From NCBI GenBank assembly GCA_036365455.1, contig JAWQUS010000020.1, positions 655,001 to 719,000 on the forward strand: a stretch of DNA of 64,000 nt, read 5' to 3'. Position 1 is the first letter of the stretch; each line of letters begins with the position of its first letter. Below are positions 52,087 to 63,387 of this stretch, in pieces. This DNA is from Macrosoma leucophasiata (Eukaryota; Arthropoda; Insecta; Lepidoptera; Hedylidae). The notes below the pieces were generated by a model. That model was not told the origin of the DNA. It worked only from the letters and a program-made list of their open reading frames with translations, and did not search any database. The translations under genes and the position numbers were made by a program.

Positions 52087-52490
52087 AGTTTTTGATTTCG
52101 TTTGGTGGTAATGGAACTATCAGAAGTGGCACTTATTAAACGTAACAAGAATTTTTAAAATCGATGCATCTTTGACGCAGTAGGCAATCGGTGAGAATAC
52201 ATAAAAAAATCAAACATAGTGATCTGTGATCAAACAGCGTGGATGTCGGTTAAACATACCTTCTACGGCAGGTACAAAAAAAAATAATCAAAACGTATCA
52301 TACATTGAGAACGAATTATAAAGTTTGTGCAAATCCCAGCAAAGTTTTATTGGGTCGTCAAATCTGGCTTTAACATTTATATTGGAATTTTAACATAATC
52401 TTGTGGCATCGTCTGTTCACCTCAAGAGTTTTTGATGACAAGTATTTTTATTTAACCGATTTCTAACAAAACGAAATTTATTAACTTACT
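52087..52490. other. No gene or repeat recognised
   Basis: Unassigned. Confidence 0.35.
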
Positions 52491-52493
52491 TGC

Positions 52494-52546
52494 TATAGAG
52501 CTCTTGAGACGGCACTCGCGGGCGTAGGCACCACCGCTTTCATTAT
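52494..52546 (+). mobile_element. Family A 5' fragment
   Basis: TAGAGCTCTTGAGACGGCACT and GGGCGTAGGCACCACCGC. Confidence 0.55.
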
Positions 52547-52621
52547 AATGATTACCCTTATTTACGGTGTGGTGTACAGGCATTACAACTTCAACCACAG
52601 TAAATGCTAATACATCTACAT

Positions 52622-52908
52622 TTTTTTATGTAATGGAAGTGGCAAACTAGCTTTCAGCTTTCAGTTCATATTGATGTTAAGTGATGACTGCAGCCTATAG
52701 ACACCCACAAAAAGACCAAGGTCAAAATGCAGATGCGTTACCACTCTTGCGCCTAAGGTGTTATGCCTCTGTGCCAGAAATTGCAGGGCCGTACGTTACT
52801 TGACCGGAACACGATAGTGCTGAACACTACCATTTAGCGGCAAGTATATTAGGTAATGCGGTGGTGCCTACGACCGCGAGCTCCGTCACTAAAGCTCTAC
52901 CACCAGTA
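52622..52908 (-). mobile_element. Family A copy, near full length
   Basis: TTTTTTATGTAATGGAAGTGG to GCTCTACCACCAGTAAAG. It lies just beyond the stop codon of the lectin gene and so may be in its 3' UTR. Confidence 0.85.
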
Positions 52909-52964
52909 AAGTTTTTCTATGTACATCGAACTAAAATGTGTTAAATAAATGACATAAAATTAGT

Positions 52965-55900
52965 TTATAAATACAAATTTATTTGGCACAGATAAGGTAA
53001 TCTTCTATGGCACCAGAAGTCTCGTAGGCCAGGGTTGAAGGCATCCACACCAGCACAGTGAGGCTCTTCAGGCGCGTCACTGGAAAAATAATTACTTGTT
53101 ACCCATGAACATCATACCCAGCACTGGCTGGTGCCAACGATCATTTGATCCCTACGAACTTTATCGGTTTCGATGGTAAAAAGGTATTTTACAATAAATA
53201 TTGGATTTATGGGGCTAAAGAGCTCAGGCCTCCTCAAAAGCCTCAACATTTTTCAAGACTACAGATAAGTAAACTATTCGGGAAGGAAAAAAGGGTATTT
53301 ATAAATCAATAAATATTAACTGCCTCAGTAGCGTAGTGGTAGCAGGCCACTACTATTGCGCTGGAGGTCCTGGGTTCGATTCCCGGGTCGGGGACTATCA
53401 GAGATAACGGTTTAAAATCCTTTATCTCTGCTTCTATTGGGATTTTTCCATTTTCTGGAAGTTTCCCAGTACCCCGGAGTTTGGTAATGTGCCCGGAGAT
53501 GGCAACAGGTTCGCCACCTATTACATGGGCCAAAACGGAACCGGCGAGTCGTGGGTGTTTGCATGTATGATTGAATGCATGCATTTACCTCTGCCTACCC
53601 CTTCGGGGATTACAGGCGTGAAGTTACGTTACGTTAATAAATATTAGCGGGATATTATGTAAGCTCTCAATAATTATTGACTAACTTCAAGGAAAGGAAT
53701 CTTTCAATTTGGTTGTATGTTTTTTCATACAGTTATATAGTAGGTTACATTGGTATAAAAACTAACCCCCTTATTCATAAACGTATTTTAGCTGAAGTGT
53801 TGCTAATCTCTTCTTTGTCTTTTTCAATCCTACACATTTGACAATGCAACTGACAAAGACAAAGCATTCTACAGCTTAAACATATCTAATGTAGATACGT
53901 TTATAAATAAGGGGGTAAATGTTTACCTGAAGCCTTGACCATTTTCGCCAGCCCATTTATGGAATCCAGTTTCTTCTATATTCTCTCCTGAAAAAAAGAG
54001 AGAAAATGATTAAATTTTAGTGACTCCTTGTTTCCCTTCCGCTTCTTCATCATGGATCAAGGGATCGGTACTTTAAATCATACTTGTTTTTGAGAAAATT
54101 CCAAACTTACACAGTAGTTAATTCCAAAGATACATTCGTTTATATACAAAGGACTCTTCAATTTTACTGGTGGTAGAGCTCCAGTGACGGAGTTCGCGGG
54201 CGTAGGCACCACCGCATTACCTAATACACTTGCCGCTAAATGGTAGTGTTCAGCACTATCGTGTTCCGGTCAGGTGGTAATGTACGGCCCTGTAATTTCA
54301 GGCACAGAGGCATAACACCTTAGGCCTCAGGAGTGGTAACGCATCTGCATTTTGACCTTGGTCTTTGTGTGGGTGTTTATAGGCTCCAGTTATCACTTAA
54401 CATCAACGTGAACTGCATGCTTGTTTGCCATCTTCATTACATTAAAAAATACACCTTATACCTACAATTACTTTTTTTAGTATAAAATGTTCCCTCATTT
54501 CTGTTGTAACGAGCTCTACAGTCAGGTCTTGGGCTAAATATAAATCTTGATAAAACAATCTTACCATCAATATTCTCCCATATCTTGTAGTTGTCCAGGT
54601 TGTGGATGCCCAGCCACAACAACATCCTATATTGGCTTTTTCTGATGGCTGGATGATATATCCCTCGGACGAGCTTCTGTATGAATGAGAACTCTGCCTG
54701 TGATAAAAGAGAAATAAATTAAAATATTTAATCAGGATTTGCCTGATTTTTGTTGCTCTAAGTTGTGAATTTATTTGGCGGCTATCTAATCTATCTGATT
54801 AGGTAATGCGATGGTGCCTATGCCCTCGAGTCCCTGCACTGGAACTCTACCACCAGTAGAACACTCACTCTTTGTATCTTCTGGGCAGTATGAGCCAGAA
54901 GAATAGACTAAAACCACAGTATAAGAAAAAACGTAAAGGTAATTAAAACAATCTTAGACTGTGGTAAAACGTTGTGAATTGATAGTCAAACAAAATCTTT
55001 AGAAATCGTGTTTTTGTGATCCAGTTTAGGATTAAACTTCACATACCAAAATGCAAACGTTTTGCATCATCATACGATGGTGCGTTTGAAGAAATAAGGC
55101 GAAATGTTTACGATTCAGTTTTATGGTTACAAAAATTACTAGGGTTTGACCTGTACTTCGTACTAGCATTCGTTCCCTTAAGAGTTTTGGGCAATCGTCT
55201 CCAAGTTTTCTCTTAATTTCCTCAGGGACCATATATGCTAAATGTCAGTTTCATAATATATGATCATAAACCCACCAACCATCCCATGGCCCCATCAAGC
55301 TTTCTTATTTGTATATTGAAGATGCGCGCACGAACTGGTCCTCGCTTTTGGCGCATGCGCATGTGATCTTGATTTTTTTTTTTTTTTTTAGGTCGGGTTT
55401 TGTGTATGCGGCCTGTCTCGAGACGGCACTAGTCTACTTCACCGGGCAATCGGCGAGCGCAGAAGGCGCTCCGGCGGTTTGTGCAGTGTGATTCTGTAAA
55501 TGATTGTTCATAGCGGCGATGGCCAACGTGGTCTCATCGTCCGGATCTTTTAACACGTGCCTTGGACGTCTCCTTTTGGCGCGATCAAAAGGAGTGTAAA
55601 TCGCGGCCGCTCTGACCAGCGGATTCGGGTGGTGACTCGCCCGATCGAAATAGCGAGCTGAAGCTCGCTTCATAAACTGCCGGATGGTAGGCAGGTTTGC
55701 GTCAATGTGCAAGTTTTCATTACGTACGTACCAAGAATAATTCTTCCTTAAAAAATATTCCTTATTGGAATGGTTCGACTGTCATTGTTCGGTTGACTTT
55801 TTTGTATGGGAGGTTGGTATGCCCACGATCGCTGGTAGCTTTCAGTTGTTCTTACCTCAGATTTAGGTACAGCGAGCTTGCCTCCGTCTTCTTCACACAG

Positions 55901-57324
55901 ATCTCTTGCGATTGGCCAAGACTGCGCTGTGTATTCCACCCTGTATGCTATGCCACTGTCCGGGTTCAGTACGTACCCTGCAATATATTAAGAAATTAAT
56001 CGTCAGGTGACCTTTTAATTTTACTTCTCTCAAGTACTTGGCTAAGGGTTAAGGGACCTGGCGTAAATATTTAAAATACGATACAAATACAATTTAAAAC
56101 AAAATGTGCATCAATAAGTCAACGAAATATTTCAAATGTTTAAGCTTATTAAACAGTTTTTTCCGACTTCAAAAAAAGGAGGAAGTTCTCAATTCGTCCG
56201 GATCCTTTATAAAAATTATTTTAATTTGTGCTCTTGTAGGATAAGAATGAATAGTTTCATATTTAGTCATAACTCACCATCGGGTGTTTCGTCACAGTAA
56301 CATAGCGCCAATAATACTGATAGTAGACCCAGTTGAACCCTGGAATTAAATATAAAATAGACAAGAGTACTGATTAGCCTGACTATTGAGAAATTGCGTT
56401 GGAAAATATTTATTGAACTGCACGAAAAAGTAACCCAAAAGTAGGACACTATTTTTACGATGTGTCGTTGTTTTAGTCACTATTGGATGTACTATTGGGA
56501 AATGTGGTTGGCATTAGCTTAGGAATACTTATGTACTTATAGAAATGTAACAGTCATACAACCACCGCTTGTATTTCCATTTACGGAAAAAAACTAACTG
56601 CAATCATAACAAACACTCACACTTTCAACATACAAAATTCACATCAAAATGACGCGCTGCGGTGGACCGTAATGTTTTAAGAAGTCCTGTCTGCAAACCT
56701 GTGTCGTGGGACTCGTGGGTGCCGTTGTTTACACACAACACATACACAAACTCCTAGACCCGAAACAAATATCTGTAGGCCATACAAATATTGACCCAAT
56801 ACGAGGATCCAACCCGTGAGGCTCGCTTCAATCGGTCGTCACACACCGCTGGACCAACTGGCTCGTTAAAGTCGTTATTAGTAATTGTTAGTGACCATTA
56901 CTGAGCTGGTGTAGATCGTAAGCGATCTAGTCGGTTAAGCAATATGGGCACCGTCGGGGTGTGACCGCTAGTGGCAAATTGAAAATGCGCGTTTCCGTGC
57001 TTCGGAGGGTACGTTAAGCCATCGGTCCCGTGCTATCGATAGATAGCAGTCGTTAAACCTTGTCGGTGGCCTTACGGGCCGTTTAAAAACATTCGATATC
57101 GGGTTGGCCACTAACCCTTATCTCCACCAACCCGCATTGGAGCAGCGTGGTGGAGTAAGCTCCAGGCTTCCTCGTAAGACTACAACCTTCTTTTGGGACT
57201 GGATCCGCGCCTACTCGATCTCCAGGCTCGCTCGCGGCACGAATCAACATCCAAACATCCGTTCATCCTCACATACTTTAAATTTTTAAGTAGGTCAATT
57301 AAAATCAGTGGATACTCACTGCAT
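52965..57324 (-). CDS. Secreted C-type lectin, single domain, six coding exons
   Basis: Coding exons (- strand): 57324-57320, 56339-56278, 55977-55856, 54697-54565, 53987-53927, 53079-52965; every junction is GT/AG and all phases agree, giving 165 residues. Residues 1-17 (MQVQLGLLSVLLALCYC) are a signal peptide. The CTL domain follows, with the four conserved Cys at 50, 136, 151 and 159 (expected pairs 50-159 and 136-151) and the WLGI core at 91-94. The usual Ca/sugar-binding EPN or QPD triplet is not seen (GENGQ at 121-125), nor is WND (RDFW before Cys151), so calcium-dependent sugar binding is doubtful. Insect lectins of this kind act in haemolymph recognition of microbes. Exon 1 carries only five coding bases; chosen because ATG CA|GTGAGT and the acceptor phase restore MQ before the hydrophobic stretch. 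Introns hold SINEs, a MITE and a LINE piece. Confidence 0.92.
53317..53637 (+). mobile_element. SINE family D, full length, in lectin intron 5
   Basis: CTGCCTCAGTAGCGTAGTGG ... TGGGTTCGATTCCCGGG head, complete body and GTGAAGTTACGTTACG end; one of the best-preserved D copies. Confidence 0.88.
53766..53915. mobile_element. MITE (PIF/Harbinger-like) beside the lectin exon 5 donor
   Basis: CCCCCTTATTCATAAACGTAT and the near-inverse ATACGTTTATAAATAAGGGGG, flanked by TAA on both sides (53763-53765, 53916-53918). 150 bp. Its edge is 8 bases from the exon 5 boundary at 53927. Confidence 0.85.
54163..54456 (+). mobile_element. Family A copy, full length, in lectin intron 4
   Basis: TTTACTGGTGGTAGAGCTCC to TTCATTACATTAAAAAA, close to consensus. 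Confidence 0.88.
54773..54860 (-). mobile_element. Family A fragment, 5' end, in lectin intron 3
   Basis: TTTGGCGGCTATCTAATC to AACTCTACCACCAGTAGA. Confidence 0.65.
54861..55429. other. Lectin intron 3, nothing recognised
   Basis: Overlapping 66-codon frames on both strands near 55016-55232 have no known motif. Confidence 0.4.
55430..55715 (-). pseudogene. LINE RT C-terminus (Jockey-like), in lectin intron 3
   Basis: The - frame 55712-55434 reads DANLPTIRQFMKRASARYFD, then RASHHPNPLVRAAAIY and RRRPRHVLKDPDDETTL, the C-terminal pattern of Jockey-type elements. The 92-codon frame is intact. Same strand as the lectin gene. Confidence 0.75.
56160..56206 (-). repeat. Short dispersed repeat end
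   Basis: TTCCGACTTCAAAAAAAGGAGG and TTCTCAATTCGTCCGG, inverse of the repeat at 11066-11110. Confidence 0.55.
56692..56872 (-). mobile_element. SINE family E, copy 4
   Basis: Inverse of the E element: CAAACCTGTGTCGTGGG, CCATACAAATATTG, B box region GATCCAACCCGTG, A box CGCTGGACCAACTGG. Confidence 0.75.
56889..57180 (-). mobile_element. Repeat family F, copy 2
   Basis: Inverse: GTGTAGATCGTAAGCGATC, CTATCGATAGATAGCAG, CATTGGAGCAGCGTGGTGG. Confidence 0.75.
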
Positions 57325-57780
57325 TTTATTTATCCGTACTTGATGAACTCGATGACTTCGACAACAATCTGCTGATGGACGCTATATTGACTTCGCTTTC
57401 AACGGGGCGAGTGAATATCTGATATGGGAATAAAACAGTTGAGTCCTTGCATTTTAATATCCCTATGTAATCCCTATATGACTTCACATTAACCCTTCAA
57501 GACACAGGATCTCTAAAAATATGAAGTCTATTTTCTTTTAGATCTTCCATCCTCGATCACTATGTTTGTGAGGGATCAAAGGGATCTTCATTAGAAATAA
57601 TACTATAACTACCTACATAATATGACAATGTATCCTACAGTTTTTTATCTCATAAGGTCAAAAGATCAGAATAACAAGCCAGGCGGTCATTGCTATGGCT
57701 CGTGGCTTCGATGTGTCCAAGGCCAACTGTAATGACGTCATTGCGAGCACGAGGATATCAGCTGATTGTTGCTTTCTTTT
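57325..57780. other. Upstream region of the lectin gene
   Basis: The promoter should lie here; no TATA box or immune-type site could be assigned with confidence. Confidence 0.35.
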
Positions 57781-57782
57781 TT

Positions 57783-57900
57783 TTATGACGGTCGCAAACA
57801 AGCAGATTGCTATACTGCAGCATGGTAATGCGTAGCTACGCCATCAAAGACTTTTATGACATGAAGTGGCACACAAGCAGTTCACATTGATGGTAAGTGA
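57783..57900 (-). mobile_element. Family A scraps
   Basis: GGTCGCAAACAAGCAG and AGTGGCACACAAGCAGTTCACATT; two 3'-end pieces. Confidence 0.45.
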
Positions 57901-58750
57901 ATACTTCATATTAATAAGTAGATCATCACCATCAACATTTCAGCCGATAAGTTCAGCCCGCATAAGTTTCCTGTAATTATTTTAAACTTATTATGACTTA
58001 ACATAGCCCTAATTTGCGAATTTATTTTCACGTTTTGTAAAAAAAAATACATTTTTTATACATAGCTTCGTCTTGTACTTTAACTTTATCAACGTAAATG
58101 TTAAAGACAATGTTGCTGTTATTGTTCAATTTATCAAAAACCATAACTTTAGCAAATAGTTTGATGCAACCCAACCTTAGGCCTTACAATGTACCTATTC
58201 ATTTCTAAGATTTTTATGTAAATTACGACTACACGCTACCGTCTTACCGGCACACAGCCGTGCCGAGAAATTTAACTTGGCGACAAATACCTACGTGTTT
58301 TGATTTTTCTAAACAAATGCACAACAAGAAATCATAAAAAATACTTACATTACAAGCTCCTTGAGATACAGGTTCCTTGAGATTCGACGTATTAAAGTTG
58401 AATTTATCTTCATGTGTGTATTAAGTTATAACTTTTCTTTGTATATCTATAATATTAATAAGTTTTATTACATTTTCACTGGTACCTACACCGCGGCCAA
58501 GTTCACACTGAGAGAACTTCAAACCGGTCTCCTACAACGAGGGAGTGATAAGCATAGTATGTGTTTTAAGTTTGCTGTCGCTTTTATCTGTCTTGTGGGC
58601 TTATCTTTTTAACTATTTAATTCACTTTTAACTAATGACTCAATAGTCAAACTAACTTGTACTGTCTTGTTCCTTGTCGAAATTATGACTTTAAGTGCGA
58701 TTGATACGATGACGCTGATGATTGCGGAGTGATGAAAGGTAAAACATTTT
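57901..58750. other. No gene or repeat recognised
   Basis: An 83-codon + open frame at 58361-58612 has no known motif. Confidence 0.35.
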
Positions 58751-58751
58751 T

Positions 58752-58942
58752 ATATGCAGTGAAAATGGCAAATAAGCATGCTGTTCACATGCTACTGGTA
58801 GTAGAGCTCCAATGAGGGAGCTCGCGGGCGTAGGCACCACCGCATTACCTAATATACTTGCCGCTAAATGGTAGTGTTCAGCACTATCGTGTTCCGGTGT
58901 GGTGTACGGTCCTGTAATTTCCGGCACAGAGGACACCTTATT
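58752..58942. mobile_element. Inverted family A mosaic
   Basis: A reverse 3' end (AAAATGGCAAATAAGCATGC, 58763-58787) is joined directly to a forward 5' end (GCTACTGGTAGTAGAGCTCC, from 58790). Confidence 0.65.
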
Positions 58943-59040
58943 GTTAATCTCTATAAAAGATAATATAGGTATCATGGAACCGTCTTTCATAACTTCACAC
59001 TTGTATTTGTACATGGAGGATATAATCATATTTTTCTAAT

Positions 59041-59160
59041 TTTCGCATTTTGGGACTGCTTTCAATAAATCTTCTGGTAGGGTCCAGTGCTCGATAGTAG
59101 GCCAAGTAGTCATTAAATAATGGTCTAACGCAACTTTGTACGTTGTTATCGCAAATCACA
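59041..59160 (-). other. Unassigned coding-like stretch
   Basis: The - strand reads open for about 36 codons (ITTYKVALDHYLMTTWPTIE, then HWTLPEDLLKAVPKCEN, stop). The composition looks protein-like, but no start, acceptor or domain could be recognised; probably a scrap of a mobile element. Confidence 0.2.
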
Positions 59161-59253
59161 TAAACAGGTAGTCGTCACATAAACTCGAAGGTATCACAAA
59201 TCTGCTTGATAACCAGCATTCTCGATTAAAGCCGTTGCTTTTTAGGATTTGTG

Positions 59254-59421
59254 GTTTTTTTATGTAATAAAAGTGACAAACAAGCATGCAGTTAAAATTG
59301 ATGTTAAGTGATGACTGCAGCCTATAGACACCCACACAATGACCAGAAATCACAATGCATATACGTTGCTACTCCTGAGCCCGAAGGTGTTATGCCTCTG
59401 TGCCGGATACTACAGGGCCGT
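59254..59421 (-). mobile_element. Family A copy, 3' half
   Basis: TTTTTTATGTAATAAAAGTG to CCGGATACTACAGGGCCG. Confidence 0.75.
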
Positions 59422-59424
59422 AAA

Positions 59425-59830
59425 GAGCTCACATGTTTGGCCTGTGACAAATATTACAAGGACGTAACTTTATCAGTTGCCTACTTATGTTGAACATAGC
59501 GTTTTATTGGCTTAGCTAGATTAGTTAATAGGAACATCCTGCGTTATTTAAGAAAACATAAGCATAGAAATAGAGTAGATGATAAAGTATAAAACAACTT
59601 TGCAATTAACTATAAGGAGTGCTATTATTGTCAAAGTCAAAGAGACTTATTTTGTTTGAAAAACGCAATGTTATATGCTAAAAATTCATTTACTTGCTCT
59701 CATAGAGGTATAACGCTATTCTTGCTCTTTTAAATCTTAGGATTTGCTCTTTAAAATTTTATACAGAAAGATATTTTCTGAAAATGTTTTGATTTCGACG
59801 TACTAATTCAAACCAATAATTATATATATA
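59425..59830. other. No gene or repeat recognised
   Basis: Unassigned. Confidence 0.35.
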
Positions 59831-60118
59831 ACTAGCTGCTGCCCGCAACGTCGTCTGCGTGAAGGCAGTACAGCACTAAACATACCTAAGATGCCAATGT
59901 CGCTTAAGCATTATAAGCAAACAACTTTTAAAATAACATTAAATTAAAACGATTAGTTTTTTTGCAAGCGAAGAAAATGAAGGGAGTCTTAAGGGAATCC
60001 TGCTGAGTTCACTGAAATAGAGAAAATATTGCAGGAATATATTCCCGGACACAAAAGAGTAAAAATACGTACAGAGGTATCAAACCTTACGACACTTTTC
60101 TATAAACTACGTTGGTAG

Positions 60119-61857
60119 TTATTCTGCCGGGAGCCAAAATGTAAAGAGGGTCAGGACTGGTGACGCGGTAGCAAGCGACGTACAGTTGCCCGTGTGAGAA
60201 GTAACTCGTCCTGATTTTAACACCCGCTGTGTCTGCCCCTGCGACTTATTGATGGTCATAGCGAAGCAAACATTCAACTGTACGCGCTTGAACTGGAACG
60301 TGAAGTTATGAGGTATGAGGGGAATGCGTGGTATAAATACTGCCTCACCAATGCCACAACCTGTAAGAATTTCCGCCTCAATGGTGTGTCTGTGGAGCGA
60401 AATGGCTTTAAGTCCCGTTATACAACTTCGGAGAAGATAAGTTCCTAAGAAGCATAATCGGGACACCTACCTTCAGTTTGATGGTAAGCGATGGAAGTCC
60501 GCTTGCTGACAGGAAGTTCAGAAATGCCATGGAATAATATGTGGCGTCATCTTGCTCGACGACAGTATTTATGGAGGTGTAGACCACTTAATTTCCTATT
60601 AATTGCTGCAGCCTGATCATTTTTGGGCGTCAAAATGGCCCGCTCACACACCCATAACGTTGTATTCTGCTGGTGCGGTATACGACTGATGTCCCTGTAG
60701 ACACCGAGAATGAGTTCTTCTAAGCTAAATACTTCTCTGACCGAAGACTCTGGAAGCACCATTTGTCCACCTCTTTCTTCTGGTAGAGCGCTTTTGCGAA
60801 GACTTAGAAGGACATCAGAAAATTTTTGAGCACGTGCATTGTCGCTGAGCCGAGCTCTCATATGAATGGTCAAGGGCAGCGTACGAACTCGTTAAAATCG
60901 TGACAACAAAGCATTCACCTCGTCAGCCCTCGATCTTCGCGTCACCACGGGCAGCGTTTGCCGGAAATCGCCAGTGAACAGTAATGTGACACCACCCACT
61001 CAAATGTTCGTTCCTGCGGATGTCCTACTGGGTTCTGTCCACGGCCTCAACTGCCTTTCTATTAGCCTTCGTACACTCATCCCATACAATCAGGGAGCAA
61101 TCCTTTAGCGCGTGTCCCTTATCGCTGTTACATGACACACCAAAAACAGTCGTTTCGGCGCTCTCTAAATGTAAGGGAATTTTAAACATGGCATGTGCTG
61201 TCTTGCTTTCCGGAAGCAGTGTGGCAGCAATTTCCGACGCTACAGCAATAGCAATTTTGTCTTGCCTCCTGACCTCTGCAAGTATGTCAGTGGTAACAAA
61301 TGTTTTTCCTGTTCCACCAGGAGCATCCAAGAAAAACATTTTATCCTGGTTTTACCCAAAGCTTTCAAGGACGGTATCATAAATTTGTTTTTGCTCTGAA
61401 GAGAACAAAGTGACATGATCATTTCGCCCAGATCGTAATTTGTCTCAGCTTTATACTCCCAATTTCTACTTGATGGGGTGATGATTGGGGAGCTGGTAAC
61501 CCATATTTGATAGTTCAATCGGCGGTGGAAATGACCACATCTTGAAATGAACTAAGACAGGTGTTCAGCATGCGTTCATTAGTTACTTCGACTTCGTCTC
61601 CAGTAGCACGTGTCTCAAAGCTCATAGAAAATCTTCAGACATGATGGCGATACTTCTCCGTCACTGACGCTTGCCTCCGCGAGGGTATCATTCCAGTTTT
61701 GGTCACCGTCAAGAAGGTGACGTGCTACGCAGGCTGCGCGGAAAGTGGGATACTCCACGCCATCAAATGTCCTCAGAAAAGCGAAATACGTTGGGCCTCG
61801 GACCGTGGTGAAGTAACAACCGCAGGCAATAGCTTTTGCCCCTTTATTTGGATGCAC
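60119..61857 (-). pseudogene. Helitron PIF1-like helicase, broken
   Basis: Reading blocks in order on the - strand: 61857-61615 (YFAFLRTFDGVEYPTFRAAC), 61518-61240, 61339-61025 with Walker A DAPGGTGKTF and Walker B LIVWDEC, 60873-60547 (LPESSVREVF, AILTPKN), and 60466-60119 with the late helicase motif FAMTINKSQGQT. Frames shift between blocks, so no functional protein is made. The helicase would unwind DNA during rolling-circle transposition. Confidence 0.85.
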
Positions 61858-61860
61858 GAT

Positions 61861-62152
61861 ACCACAGACACTGCACTAGGTCCATAAACATCGCAAATTT
61901 TTTTCGCGGCTTGCGTTGCATTTTTACCTTTTTTGTATTAAATTTTAAAATGTATCGAATTTCTTCATTAGATTCACTCATCTTGACAGTACGAAAAACA
62001 AATGAAAATCACACTTTGCCTAATTTGAATATGGAATTATGTTCTTTAAAATTTTAACTTTCAATGATACCAAAACCAGCCAGATACAAATACTACAAGA
62101 TTTATTACAAGTTCATACATACTATAATGCGAAAAGACTTTTTCCCCAACCT
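61861..62152 (-). mobile_element. Mariner 5' end fragment inside the Helitron
   Basis: Inverted repeat TGCGAAAAGACTTTTTCCCC at 62128 and the first ~40 codons of a mariner transposase (MSESNEEIRY...), cut at 61861 directly against the helicase sequence. It retains bases missing from the copy at 19731. Confidence 0.85.
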
Positions 62153-62605
62153 ATTAGATCACGCCCCAAATATTATTTAAAACAAAAAAAAAACTATATG
62201 TTTTGACTTTTCTACGATTTTAAAGATTCACATCTCTGCCCCCGTAGGAGATAGCATGATAATATGTAGCGTATATGTTGACCGGACCGGTTAGTAATAT
62301 TCATGCAAAATTTTAAGTATATCCATTTAGTACTTTTTTAGTTTAGCCCGGGCATACATACAGACAAACAGACAAAAAATCTGAAAACTATATTTTTGGC
62401 TTCGATTTCTATTGCAGATGACGTCCCAAGTATTCTTTTAAAAAAAAATTTAATCTACAGTCTTTATTTTCTTACTTTATTAAATGTAGAGATTCCTGTG
62501 GGAATGAGTGATTTTCCCGCAGTAAAAAGTAGCCTAAATGTTGGCCAGGCTTAGTATCTATACACCACAAAAAGTTTCATTCGAATCCGTCCAGTATCTT
62601 CGGAG

Positions 62606-62653
62606 ATTAGACAAACAGACAAACAGACAAACCGACAAACAGACAGACAAAAA
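62606..62653. repeat. (GACAAACA)n microsatellite
   Basis: Five to six imperfect ACAGACAA units. Confidence 0.85.
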
Positions 62654-62794
62654 AAATAAAAATCATTGAAAAGTGTTCTAATACTATTTTAACATCGCCC
62701 CCAACTAGTTTTTCGTAAATATATACAATGTACAGACACGCGGATTTTACTGTATTATAATAAGTATAGATGGGGTATACCCATTCTTAACTGA

Positions 62795-62922
62795 CGTTGC
62801 CGCTAAGTAGGTAAAATTTAGATGTTTGACTCTGTGCCAGAAATTTCTGGCTCGTACATGGATTGTGGTAGCAATGAACACTACTAAAATTTAACGGCAG
62901 ATAGATTACGTAATATCATTTC
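62795..62922 (-). mobile_element. Family A fragment, degenerate
   Basis: TGACTCTGTGCCAGAAATTT and TTTAACGGCAGATAGATTACG. Confidence 0.5.
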
Positions 62923-62927
62923 TACTT

Positions 62928-63206
62928 TTTACTGCTGGTAGGTAGTGTTCCAGTGACTGAACTCGCGGGCATAGTCTACATCGCGTTATCTTATCTACTT
63001 GCCACTAAATGGTAGTGTTCAACGCTATCGTGTTCCGGATAGGTGGTAGTGTACGGCTCTGTAATTGCCGGCACAGAGGCATGTCAGCTTAGACCACAGG
63101 AGTGACGCATCTACATTATAGGTTTTTATGTAGATGTCTATAGCCTAGTATTCATTTACCATCAATGTGAACTGTATGCTTATTGGCCACTTCATAACAT
63201 AAAAAA
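62928..63206 (+). mobile_element. Family A copy, near full length, diverged
   Basis: TTTACTGCTGGTAGGTAG to CATAACATAAAAAAA. Confidence 0.75.
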
Positions 63207-63387
63207 ACGTTAACTCTCACCTTTACTCTGCCTCATGCGATCGCTGAAATATACTTATACCATCTTTACATAAAGGAAATGAACCACGGTTCTGGTGAAG
63301 GAAATAAACCACGGTTTTTCGTATAGCGCATATTTATGTAACGATATTTACATAAGCATAATCGACACATATACCGGAACAAGGTAT

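Larger units (their letters stand above)
56340..57319. other. Lectin intron 1
   Basis: Contains SINE E copy 4 and repeat F copy 2; the rest is unassigned. Confidence 0.6.
59832..62770 (-). mobile_element. Decayed Helitron, 2.9 kb, with both termini
   Basis: On the - strand the 5' end is A|TCTATACTTATTATAATAC (62770) and the 3' end GCGGGCAGCAGCTAG|T (59832), both in the Helitron pattern. It carries PIF1-like helicase pieces (60119-61857) and a mariner end (61861-62152). The Rep nuclease domain was not found. Confidence 0.65.
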
